DNA from: a virus | Direction: 5' to 3' (one strand) | IMG/VR virus record: IMGVR_UViG_3300035145_002528 | Span: 1 to 24,718 of that record | DNA: 24,718 nucleotides | In this document: in pieces, positions 17,003 to 23,914 of the stretch | How the letters are laid out: every line of letters starts with the position of its first letter | Numbering within the stretch: position 1 is the first letter of the stretch | Notes under the pieces: model-generated | The model's database searches: none | What the model was told of the DNA's origin: nothing | Seen by the model: only the letters and a program-made list of their open reading frames with translations | Program-made: the position numbers and the translations under genes

Positions 17003-17260
17003 TTATTCACTCACTGCATTTCTAAATTCACGAGTTATTTGTGTTAAATAGCTACTATCAAATAAGTATATTTCCTTTTTATTATTATTTAATGCTTCTT
17101 CGTACTCATATATACGATAAGGTTCCCATTCTTCTGGAATAATTCTTTTAATAATAATTTTTTGCCCTTGTTCCGTTCTCATAATCACTCTATCTTCTCT
17201 ACGTAAATAGATTGTTCTAAACGATTCGGGTGCTAATAAAATTTCGTCTACTGCTGCCAT
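17003..17260 (-). CDS. Small conserved-position baseplate operon protein of unknown function
   Basis: The product is 85 residues, starts MAAVDEILLAPESFRTIYLR and ends REFRNAVSE. It is charged, with no signal peptide, membrane segment or cysteine; a beta strand pair is likely around IMRTEQGQKIIIKRIIPEEW. It sits in frame between gp53 and the gp27-like hub, with gaps of 3 and 2 bases, so it is clearly cotranslated with baseplate genes. I do not recognise the family. A small baseplate or assembly component is the natural guess from position alone. Confidence 0.75.
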   Translation of the reverse strand: MAAVDEILLAPESFRTIYLRREDRVIMRTEQGQKIIIKRIIPEEWEPYRIYEYEEALNNNKKEIYLFDSSYLTQITREFRNAVSE

Positions 17261-17263
17261 GTG

Positions 17264-17638
17264 TTATACCTTCTTCACATAATAAATGATGTTATCATCA
17301 TTGTTTGGGTCACGAGTCCAGTCAATAACATCTTCTCCAACTTCACCAGATTGTTCTGTATATTTTGCAACTAAATAATCATTGAATGTTTGTGGGTCCA
17401 TCGGCCACTCGTGATATGGGTCGATAATATTATTTGCCATATAAACCAACCAAACATAATCAACAGACCCATAATAGAATTGTGCGATATCTTCTGCACG
17501 TTCACCTTCTGAAACTGTATAAGGATAATACAAATATGGATTGTTACTTACAGCGCGTACAAAATTACTACGCCTAGAGATATCTCTTACTCTACGTCCT
17601 TCGTATTCGATTATTGGAAAGTTTTCAAAATATTTCAT
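17264..17638 (-). CDS. 53: Baseplate wedge subunit gp53
   Basis: The product is 124 residues; T4 gp53 is 196. The family signature is clear: MKYFENFPIIEYEG at the start, then YPYTVSEGERAEDIAQFYYG and VWLVYMANNIIDPYHEWPM at about residues 38-80. This part resembles a LysM-type domain. In T4, gp53 seals contacts between neighbouring wedges so that they close around the hub. The C-terminal part of T4 gp53 is missing, as is common in marine relatives. The ATG overlaps the stop of gp48 by 4 bases (ATGA), implying coupled translation. Confidence 0.9.
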   Translation of the reverse strand: MKYFENFPIIEYEGRRVRDISRRSNFVRAVSNNPYLYYPYTVSEGERAEDIAQFYYGSVDYVWLVYMANNIIDPYHEWPMDPQTFNDYLVAKYTEQSGEVGEDVIDWTRDPNNDDNIIYYVKKV

Positions 17639-18915
17639 GGGTCGATTGTTATCCCGTCTTGTCCAAAGACACTAGATTGGTCAAATGCAAGGCTACCACC
17701 AACATTAACTCTTGGTGCACTGCCACGATTTGCATTAGCTTGTGAACCACTTTGTGCTCCAGCTGCAGCACCATCATCGCGTTGTACAACAGGAGGTGAT
17801 ATATCTAATCCGTCATTTTCACCGTAATCTTGAGCAGTTTGAATTTGTAGTTCTGAGAATGTTATAGATAATGATACAGCTGCAGGTACACCACCTTTAA
17901 TAATTTCAGGCATTCCACCTGCTCCATAATCTACTGTAATGTTTTGTACCATACATCTTTTAAATCTTACAAATCTGCTTTCGTCAACACCCAATAAATT
18001 GAGTTCAACAATGTCTGGATAATTTAAAAATGCTCTCGCTAAACTTCCGCCACTATCAGCAGCTTCTGTTGTAGGTAAAGATTTTCTTTTAATAAGATTA
18101 ACAATATCAGTAATCATTTGTGTATCGTTTGCGTTACTTGGAAATAAGTCCCAGCTAAATGTAAAGTTACGCAAGTCAACGCCTGAGAATGATAAAGTTT
18201 CTTGTGGGTTAACAACACGTTCTCCAACAACACCCATAGATTTTGCTATTTCACCAGGAATAAAGTTTCGTGCTAAATACCCTGCCATTGCTGTTGCTTT
18301 GGTAACTTCAAACTCACTCATTTTTCCAGCTGCTGCCCGTATTCCGTTCATTATTGATGCAATAAATCCTTCTTGTCCTGCATTTTTTCCTGCTGCTTTA
18401 GCATAATCATAAACACCACTAACTACAGCTTCGGCTGAATTTTTCATATTTTCAAAGAATCCACCTAGACCACCGCCTTCATCAAATGAAGCAAGACCAC
18501 TTGCTATACGCTCATATAAGAAATCTCTTTCAAAACTTGCTACTCTAATTTGTGTAGAGTCTTGTAAAGTTCTTGGGAATGGAAGTTCTATAGCTGTAGT
18601 AGTTGAAATTTCTGGAGGACCACCAGGAGGCCCGTTATCAAGTAAGTTATAAGTATTAATTGCTGGAACAAAACCTAAATTTTTATTTTCTGTAGCGCCT
18701 GTTTGTACTAATTCACCTTTTTTATTCTTAGAATGTACAGCCTGAATTGCACTCACATAATTTTTATAATCGTAAGATTTAAACTGAAGTAATAAACCGT
18801 GAGGCATGGGTTTTGAAGGAAAACTAAGGTATGGACCTAAAGTTTTACCATTTCTTTTACCAGCCGAGGTAGAACTTCGTAGTTTTAGCAATTCTGGTCT
18901 AGTGGTTATAGCCAT
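17635..18915 (-). CDS. 48: Baseplate tail tube cap gp48
   Basis: The product is 426 residues, compared with 364 in T4 gp48. The C-terminal half carries the tube-domain signature: LRNFTFSWDLFPSNANDTQMI at about residues 245-265 parallels TKVFTWDLTPRSTEDLIAI of T4 gp48, and VQNITVDYG...AAVSLSITFSEL near residues 325-360 parallels the T4 C-terminus. gp48 caps the hub and starts the tail tube together with gp54. It is the first gene of the long minus-strand operon, with a perfect TATAAATA late promoter upstream. gp54 is a paralogous family, and its probable counterpart lies on the plus strand at 20144. Confidence 0.78.
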   Translation of the reverse strand: MAITTRPELLKLRSSTSAGKRNGKTLGPYLSFPSKPMPHGLLLQFKSYDYKNYVSAIQAVHSKNKKGELVQTGATENKNLGFVPAINTYNLLDNGPPGGPPEISTTTAIELPFPRTLQDSTQIRVASFERDFLYERIASGLASFDEGGGLGGFFENMKNSAEAVVSGVYDYAKAAGKNAGQEGFIASIMNGIRAAAGKMSEFEVTKATAMAGYLARNFIPGEIAKSMGVVGERVVNPQETLSFSGVDLRNFTFSWDLFPSNANDTQMITDIVNLIKRKSLPTTEAADSGGSLARAFLNYPDIVELNLLGVDESRFVRFKRCMVQNITVDYGAGGMPEIIKGGVPAAVSLSITFSELQIQTAQDYGENDGLDISPPVVQRDDGAAAGAQSGSQANANRGSAPRVNVGGSLAFDQSSVFGQDGITIDP

Positions 18916-18929
18916 TTTTATCTCTTTTT

Positions 18930-18937
18930 AATAAATA
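18930..18937 (+). promoter_or_regulatory. Late-promoter-like motif for the plus-strand operon
   Basis: The plus strand reads AATAAATA, 7 of 8 matches to the T4 late consensus and a full match to NATAAATA. It is 47 bases before the gp4 ATG and faces away from the minus-strand late promoter 20 bases to its right, so the two divergent transcripts would overlap by a few bases at their starts. Confidence 0.45.
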
Positions 18938-18956
18938 GTAATTGGACATTTTAGAT

Positions 18957-18964
18957 TATTTATA
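18957..18964 (-). promoter_or_regulatory. Late promoter for the minus-strand baseplate operon
   Basis: The minus strand reads TATAAATA, identical to the T4 late promoter consensus used by the gp55-type late sigma factor with the gp45 clamp. It is 42 bases before the gp48 ATG, so a leader of about 34 bases results. A match of all 8 bases at the head of a 19 kb operon makes this the best promoter of the late set. Confidence 0.65.
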
Positions 18965-18984
18965 CGGAGTTTGACAAATAGATT

Positions 18985-19446
18985 ATGGCATATAAAGGTA
19001 GATTTCGCCCATCAAACCCGCAGAAGTACAAAGGTGACCCAACTAAGATTATTTATAGGTCTTGGTGGGAACGAAATGTATTCTCTTGGCTTGATAAACA
19101 TAAGGATGTGATATGGTGGCAATCAGAAGAAGTCATTGTTCCGTATAGGTCACCAATAGATGGTAGAGTACACAGATACTTTCCTGATGTTATTGTCCAT
19201 AAATACGATGGAAATGGCAAGAAGTGTACTGTGATGATTGAAATTAAACCTCATAAACAAACAATACCGCCAAATCCAGCAAATAAAAATAAGACACCAA
19301 CAGGTCGAGTGTCAAGAAGATATCTTAACGAGGTTAAGAATTATGGAATTAATAGCGCAAAATGGAAAGCAGCTCGACAATACTGTGCAGACAGAGGTTG
19401 GCAATTTGTGATTATGACAGAAAAAGACGGAATAGCAGGTAAATAA
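18985..19446 (+). CDS. 4: Head completion nuclease-like protein gp4 (gp50)
   Basis: The product is 153 residues, almost the same as T4 gp4 (150). MAYKGRFRPSNPQKYKGDPTKI and YRSWWERNVFSWLDK match the T4 start (MAYSGKWVPKNISKYRGDPKKI, YRSNWEKFFFEWLDK). Candidate PD-(D/E)xK-type residues, as in the TnsA-like fold, are E29 (WWER), D68 (RYFPDVIV) and E86-x-K88 (IEIKPHK). In T4, gp4 is needed for completing filled heads so that tails can attach. It is the first gene of the plus-strand operon. A GGAG lies 15 bases before the ATG, farther than usual. The stop overlaps the next start as TAATG. Confidence 0.93.
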   Translation: MAYKGRFRPSNPQKYKGDPTKIIYRSWWERNVFSWLDKHKDVIWWQSEEVIVPYRSPIDGRVHRYFPDVIVHKYDGNGKKCTVMIEIKPHKQTIPPNPANKNKTPTGRVSRRYLNEVKNYGINSAKWKAARQYCADRGWQFVIMTEKDGIAGK

Positions 19447-20138
19447 TGGCGATTACAAATTACGCACTATTATTACGAGAAGCAAGAGACCAAGCACAAG
19501 GTAAAGTTCATCGTGGTACCACAATATTCAATGATATATTAGTTAAAGGTATTCGCGCAGGTGAGATGCCTGCTCGTTCTAAAGCAGCAAGAAGTTGGTA
19601 CAGAGACCAAGCACAAAAAATTAGCAGAACAGGTAGTGGAAGCTCTGGTGTATCTGGTGCTTCAATGATTGTAGATGGATTAAAAGACAAAGACCGTGTT
19701 GTTAGTATGATTGAACCTGGCATGATGTATACATTTGCTTACGACCCTAAGTATAAAGATACACTTCCATATTATGATAGATTCCCTTTGATTTTCCCAA
19801 TAAATAAAACTAAGGGTGGATTTATGGGAATTAACTTTCACTATTTACCACCTAGGATGCGTGCTCAATTAATGGATGCATTATATGGGATTACGAACAA
19901 TAAAAGATATGACGAGAGTACTAGGTTAGGTTTAAGTTACGATTTATTAAATAGCGCTTCTAAATTTAGATTTTTTAAACCAGCGTTAAAGCAATACCTA
20001 AACAAACAAATGAAATCTCGTTTTATTTACATTAACCCAACAGAATGGGATATTGCATTGTTCTTACCATTAGCACAATTTGAGAAAGCATCAAAACAGA
20101 AAGTTTACGCAGACAGCCGAAGAATGGTAACGAGGTAA
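19446..20138 (+). CDS. Conserved T4-type phage protein, possibly the DNA end protector gp2
   Basis: The product is 230 residues. A basic N-terminal half (about residues 12-75, rich in Arg and Lys) is followed by MMYTFAYDPKYKDTLPYYD, FPLIFPINKTKGGFMGINF and HYLPPRMRAQLMDAL, a block conserved in T4-like phages. A second basic stretch lies near the C-terminus. T4 gp2 protects packaged DNA ends from RecBCD and is encoded beside gene 4, which fits the position here, and the basic character fits DNA contact. I cannot confirm homology to gp2 from memory, so the name is tentative; a structural or packaging-end protein is the safe reading. The start overlaps the gp4 stop by one base. Confidence 0.6.
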   Translation: MAITNYALLLREARDQAQGKVHRGTTIFNDILVKGIRAGEMPARSKAARSWYRDQAQKISRTGSGSSGVSGASMIVDGLKDKDRVVSMIEPGMMYTFAYDPKYKDTLPYYDRFPLIFPINKTKGGFMGINFHYLPPRMRAQLMDALYGITNNKRYDESTRLGLSYDLLNSASKFRFFKPALKQYLNKQMKSRFIYINPTEWDIALFLPLAQFEKASKQKVYADSRRMVTR

Positions 20139-20143
20139 AATAA

Positions 20144-20992
20144 ATGTCATTTAGAATCAGTGATTTTAAAACAACGATGAGCCGATTTGGTGGTCCTGCC
20201 CGTCCTAATCTTTTTGAAGTTATTTTATTTAATGTAGAACCAAACTCTGATATGGACCCAAGGAGCATATCTTTCTTTTGTATTGCAGTAAACTTTCCAG
20301 GTATTACAGTTGAAAATGGACAGATGGTAAATGTTGCACAACTACCTACATCATTCCCATTACGAATGTCACCAGCACCACTTACTGCTACATTCTTGCT
20401 AGACAGTAATCATAACGTACTTTCATTTTTCCACAATTGGTTACAAAGAGTTATGAACTTTAGTACTAAGGGTGGAACATTTGGTGCAATTGATACATCA
20501 GATGGAGATGCATTTAAAGACGGACAACTTCCATACGAGCTCGGATACAAAGATGATTATGCTTGTCGTATGGTTATTAAACATTTTAGCACAGAATCTG
20601 AAACAAAAGAAGGTAGTAATTCTAAATATTATGAAACAGTTTTAGATAATGTTTATCCTTTTACAATAAGTGATGTTTCTTTAGATTGGTCCAGCAACGA
20701 CCAATATGCTACTGTAAGTGTAACATTTGCTTACGACCAAATACATTATTCATCAGACAGAATTGGAACACCCATACAAAGAAAAGGTGGTGGTTTACTC
20801 GATACACTTTCAGACCTTGCAAACTTTATTGATGTAACTAAACAAACAATAGGACAAGGTAAAATTACAAGTATTCAAGATGCTATTAACAGATTACAAC
20901 GAGTTAGAAGTTCATACGATAATCTTTCAGATTTCTTTGATGAACCTAAAGCATCGACAAAAACACAACCGGTTAAAGACCCTGGTACTTAA
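20144..20992 (+). CDS. Tail tube initiator, gp54-like (tube-fold protein)
   Basis: The product is 282 residues; T4 gp54 has 320. The segment PLTATFLLDSNHNVLSFFHNW (about residues 85-105) parallels DPLVISFRMDSEACNYRAMQDW of T4 gp54. VYPFTISDVSLDWSSNDQY and ATVSVTFAYDQIHY (about 180-215) parallel the ISVSAPELSYDGDNQ...FDVTFAY end of the T4 protein. This tube fold is shared with gp19 and gp48. gp54 caps gp48 and receives the first gp19 ring. The C-terminal about 60 residues are helical. A GAGG site lies 8 bases before the ATG. A gp19-like alternative is less likely because of the extra C-terminal region and placement with gp26 and gp29. Confidence 0.6.
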   Translation: MSFRISDFKTTMSRFGGPARPNLFEVILFNVEPNSDMDPRSISFFCIAVNFPGITVENGQMVNVAQLPTSFPLRMSPAPLTATFLLDSNHNVLSFFHNWLQRVMNFSTKGGTFGAIDTSDGDAFKDGQLPYELGYKDDYACRMVIKHFSTESETKEGSNSKYYETVLDNVYPFTISDVSLDWSSNDQYATVSVTFAYDQIHYSSDRIGTPIQRKGGGLLDTLSDLANFIDVTKQTIGQGKITSIQDAINRLQRVRSSYDNLSDFFDEPKASTKTQPVKDPGT

Positions 20993-21021
20993 AATATATT
21001 ATATGATAGGAGATTTATAGA

Positions 21022-21723
21022 ATGTCATTACCAAAAATTGATTTACCGTTAGGGGAATTAGTACTTCCTTCGACAGGTGAAAAAGTAAAATATAGGCCTT
21101 TTACTGTAAAAGAAGAAAAGATTCTTTTAGTAGGCCAACAAAGTGACGACCCAGAATTAGAAATATTGTCGTCCAAACAAGTTATTGATAATTGTTTAAT
21201 TGATAAAGATGTTGATGAACTTCCAATGTTTGATTTAGAGTACGTGTTACTTTATCTCAGAGCAAGAAGCGTTAACAACGTTATTAAATTTACAATTAAA
21301 GACCAAGATACTGATGAAGATGTTGAATTAGAGATGGACATTGATAATGTAGTATTAGAAAGAAAAGAAGGTCATACAAACGAAATAGAAATTAATGATG
21401 AATATAAGTTGTTTTTAAGATATCCAACTATTTCTGAATTTCAAAAATTAGTTTCTGCTGATAAAAATGACCCATTGCTTGATTATATTATGTTAGTATC
21501 TTGTTTAGATTATATTGCTTCTGAAGATGAAGTACATTATTTTAAAGAATATACTGAAGAACAAATTAATGAATTTATGGATAGTTTATCTGGCAGTGTT
21601 ATTAAATCAATTACAGAGTTTTTCTCAACAATGCCAAGATTAAAACATGAAATAAAATATACTAATAGTGAGGGTAATGAAAAAACGTTTGTCGTGGAGG
21701 GCATGCGAAGTTTTTTTACCTAA
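21022..21723 (+). CDS. 26: Baseplate hub/tail assembly protein gp26
   Basis: The product is 233 residues (T4 gp26 is 208). The N-terminus MSLPKIDLPLGELVLPSTGEK, then YRPFTVKEEKILLVGQQS, is the signature of the T4 baseplate protein family (gp26). The rest is acidic and helical, with DMDIDNV-like strands mid-protein. By position directly before the tape-measure gene it corresponds to the tail assembly chaperone of other long-tailed phages. A good AGGAG site lies 9 bases before the ATG. The last codons lie on a run of seven T with a stop two codons later, the layout of a -1 frameshift site; the shifted product would be 294 residues and include the gp51-like tail. Confidence 0.85.
   Translation: MSLPKIDLPLGELVLPSTGEKVKYRPFTVKEEKILLVGQQSDDPELEILSSKQVIDNCLIDKDVDELPMFDLEYVLLYLRARSVNNVIKFTIKDQDTDEDVELEMDIDNVVLERKEGHTNEIEINDEYKLFLRYPTISEFQKLVSADKNDPLLDYIMLVSCLDYIASEDEVHYFKEYTEEQINEFMDSLSGSVIKSITEFFSTMPRLKHEIKYTNSEGNEKTFVVEGMRSFFT
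21696..21717 (+). promoter_or_regulatory. Programmed -1 frameshift signal at the end of gp26
   Basis: The heptamer T TTT TTT occupies 21711-21717, with the zero-frame codons TTT TTT exactly in place for tandem slippage. A Shine-Dalgarno-like GGAGGG at 21696-21701 lies 9 bases upstream, close to the spacing that stimulates frameshifting in E. coli dnaX. The zero-frame stop follows at 21721. The minus-one frame stays open for 62 codons to a stop at 21903-21905. The GGAGGG has no suitably placed start codon in the minus-one frame, which argues that it acts on the ribosome rather than as an initiation site. Confidence 0.7.
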
Positions 21724-21905
21724 CGCTGAGTCACATTAATCTGCAAAATTATTATGACATAAATTTTGCAATGGCCCAGCATCACAAATGGAGTATAACG
21801 GACATTGAAAATATGATACCTTTTGAACGAGATATATATTTTCAATTATTAATTAACCATATTAGAGAACAAAACGAGAAAGCAGAACAAGCTAGAAACG
21901 GATAA
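21717..21905 (+). CDS. gp51-like tail assembly extension (minus-one frame of gp26)
   Basis: This is the 62-codon segment reached by the frameshift. It begins YLTLSHINLQNYYDINF and contains HHKWSITDIENMIPFERDI near its middle, the pattern seen in the C-terminal part of tail assembly chaperone fusions and in the small gp51-type proteins of T4-like phages. T4 gene 51 also directly follows gene 26. An internal ATG at 21771 could give a separate 44-residue product, but no ribosome site precedes it and the frame is already open and protein-like for 18 codons upstream, so fusion is preferred. It ends 5 bases before the tape-measure ATG. Confidence 0.68.
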   Translation, partial: YLTLSHINLQNYYDINFAMAQHHKWSITDIENMIPFERDIYFQLLINHIREQNEKAEQARNG

Positions 21906-21910
21906 AATAA

Positions 21911-23914
21911 ATGGCAGAACTATCTAAAGATACTCAAGCAATTATAGCACGCCTCAAACGAGAAGGCGAATTAAATCGTTTTGCATCTGAAAAATATTCT
22001 ATAAAGGAAGTACGTAACGACCTTTCTAAATTCCAAGGAACGTTTGATGCTATTCGCGAAGCTATATCTGGAGTTGCTCACAATACTGACGAACAATCCG
22101 AATATTATAAACAAAAAGCAGCTAGAGACCTCGAACTTGAAAATTTAACAGAAAAAGAAAAAGAAGAATATAAGAAAAATCAAGCTGATATGCTTAAGAG
22201 AGAACAAACTCTCGCAAAGAAAGACCTTGAAGATAAAGAAAAAGCAAGAAAAGAAAAAGAAAAAAATGATTTAAAAATATTTGGTAAAGATGGTATTTTA
22301 ATTCAAGGTATTAAAAAGGCATTTAAGTTTGCAATGTTTGCTGCTATTGCGTCTATTGGTTATTCGTTTATAACAGGATTTTTAGAAGGAGCCTTCCCAG
22401 AATATTTTGGTGAAAAAGGTAAATTAATAGATTTACCAAATACTGTATTTGATATATTTGAAAATATATCTGTAATATTCAAAAGTATCGATTACGACCA
22501 GTTAAAAGCAAATCTAGCATATATTTCAAGTCCAAAGTTTTTAGAAACCATGACATATGCTGTGGGTACTGTAGCTGCAGTCAAAGTAGCACAGCCTGTT
22601 GTTGAAACAGTAGGTGAAGTTATTACAACGGGTGCTTTAATTAAAGCTCTTACTCCTACTAAAAATGATGTTTCAACAGCAGGTGACCAAACTGGCAGCG
22701 GTGGTAAAAGCAGAAAATTGGGTGTTAGACTTGGTATAGCTGGTTTAATATTTGGTCTTGTTGAATTTGCACTACCAGCATTTACTAGAATGTTCCAAGA
22801 AGATAATGAGTTTACACCAGAAGGTCTTTCAAAAGTTCCTATACAACTTACAAACCCTGGCACAAATACCGCAGGTCAAATTGCATCTGCAGCTTCTCTC
22901 GGTGCTGTATTTGCTCTTGGTGGACCAGTAGCAGGTGTTATAGCTGGATTAGCTGCATTTATGGTTTTAAAAGCTGTAGATGCTGCTGAACATAATAAAA
23001 ATGCAGACCATTTTTCAAATGCTTATGAAGAAGTTTTAACTAACGAAAGTAGCGAAGTTGCTATTTTAAAAGGTAAACTAGCAAGAGCTGAACGGTTACG
23101 AGATACGTTAAAATTAACTGACGACCAAATGGAGCAACTAGACAATAATATTTTAGCTATAAAAGAAGCTATTGCAATAGCAGAAAAGAACGCAAAAGAA
23201 GCAGCATTAGCAGCTTATAAAGAAGATTTAGATAGATTTGATACAATTAAAAATAGGCGCGGTAGTTATATTGATGCTGATGGGAATTTTTCACCTGCTG
23301 TTATTGCAGCATTAGAAGCAGATTTAATCCAAATGTCTGGCGGCCATTATACACAAAAGTCACTTCAGATGGGTGTTGAAGCTTTAATTCGACAAAATTC
23401 AGACCCAAATTCTGCTAATTATAATAACGTATTTGAATTAATTGCTGAATTGCAAGAAAAAGACACTGCTGCACTTGCAACTATAGCAAACCAAATACGC
23501 AATCAAGCCGCTTCAGATGAAATGCTTAAAGCATTTTTAGGACCGGAGGCTGCAGCAACATTAAATTCTAAATTGCAGTTTAGAGGTGGAACCAAAGGGT
23601 TTAGAAATTTCGGCAATGGAACTATTGCAATGCTTCATGGAGAAGAAGCAATTATTCCTAGAGCAAGTTTAGAAGGTCAAATACTCGAAGGATTAAGAAG
23701 TGGTTCTACAATAGGAGCAATGACCGACAGAATTGCTATGGCTATGAGCTCAGGCGGTAGTAATGCACCTATAATTCTTAATAATGTCAATAATTCAACT
23801 AACCCAGTAACAGTTCAATCATCAACAGGTGGAGCAAGAGTAGCTAATACACGTATCACTGGCGGCATGGGCGGTGGTGGTAGTTACATTGACATGCCTG
23901 GTTTAGTCACATAA
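21911..23914 (+). CDS. 29: Tail tape measure / baseplate hub protein, gp29-like
   Basis: The product is 667 residues (T4 gp29 is 590). The N-terminal 125 residues are strongly charged and coiled-coil-like, dense in Lys and Glu at about 75-120. Three hydrophobic segments follow at about 136-160, 275-300 and 322-355, and a second charged helix at about 380-430. The C-terminus has the tape-measure ending NFGNGTIAMLHGEEAIIPRAS near residues 570-595, then a Gly- and Asn-rich tail. Tape measures set tail length inside the tube and may help DNA cross the membrane. Placement after the chaperone-type gp26/gp51 genes fits. The stop codon overlaps the A-run of the terminator that faces the other way. 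Confidence 0.82.
   Translation: MAELSKDTQAIIARLKREGELNRFASEKYSIKEVRNDLSKFQGTFDAIREAISGVAHNTDEQSEYYKQKAARDLELENLTEKEKEEYKKNQADMLKREQTLAKKDLEDKEKARKEKEKNDLKIFGKDGILIQGIKKAFKFAMFAAIASIGYSFITGFLEGAFPEYFGEKGKLIDLPNTVFDIFENISVIFKSIDYDQLKANLAYISSPKFLETMTYAVGTVAAVKVAQPVVETVGEVITTGALIKALTPTKNDVSTAGDQTGSGGKSRKLGVRLGIAGLIFGLVEFALPAFTRMFQEDNEFTPEGLSKVPIQLTNPGTNTAGQIASAASLGAVFALGGPVAGVIAGLAAFMVLKAVDAAEHNKNADHFSNAYEEVLTNESSEVAILKGKLARAERLRDTLKLTDDQMEQLDNNILAIKEAIAIAEKNAKEAALAAYKEDLDRFDTIKNRRGSYIDADGNFSPAVIAALEADLIQMSGGHYTQKSLQMGVEALIRQNSDPNSANYNNVFELIAELQEKDTAALATIANQIRNQAASDEMLKAFLGPEAAATLNSKLQFRGGTKGFRNFGNGTIAMLHGEEAIIPRASLEGQILEGLRSGSTIGAMTDRIAMAMSSGGSNAPIILNNVNNSTNPVTVQSSTGGARVANTRITGGMGGGGSYIDMPGLVT

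Noticed and set aside
18971-18996. TTGACA plus TATAAA as a sigma70 promoter before gp4
   Set aside because: The spacing is only 14 bases and the second box lies inside the gp4 gene.
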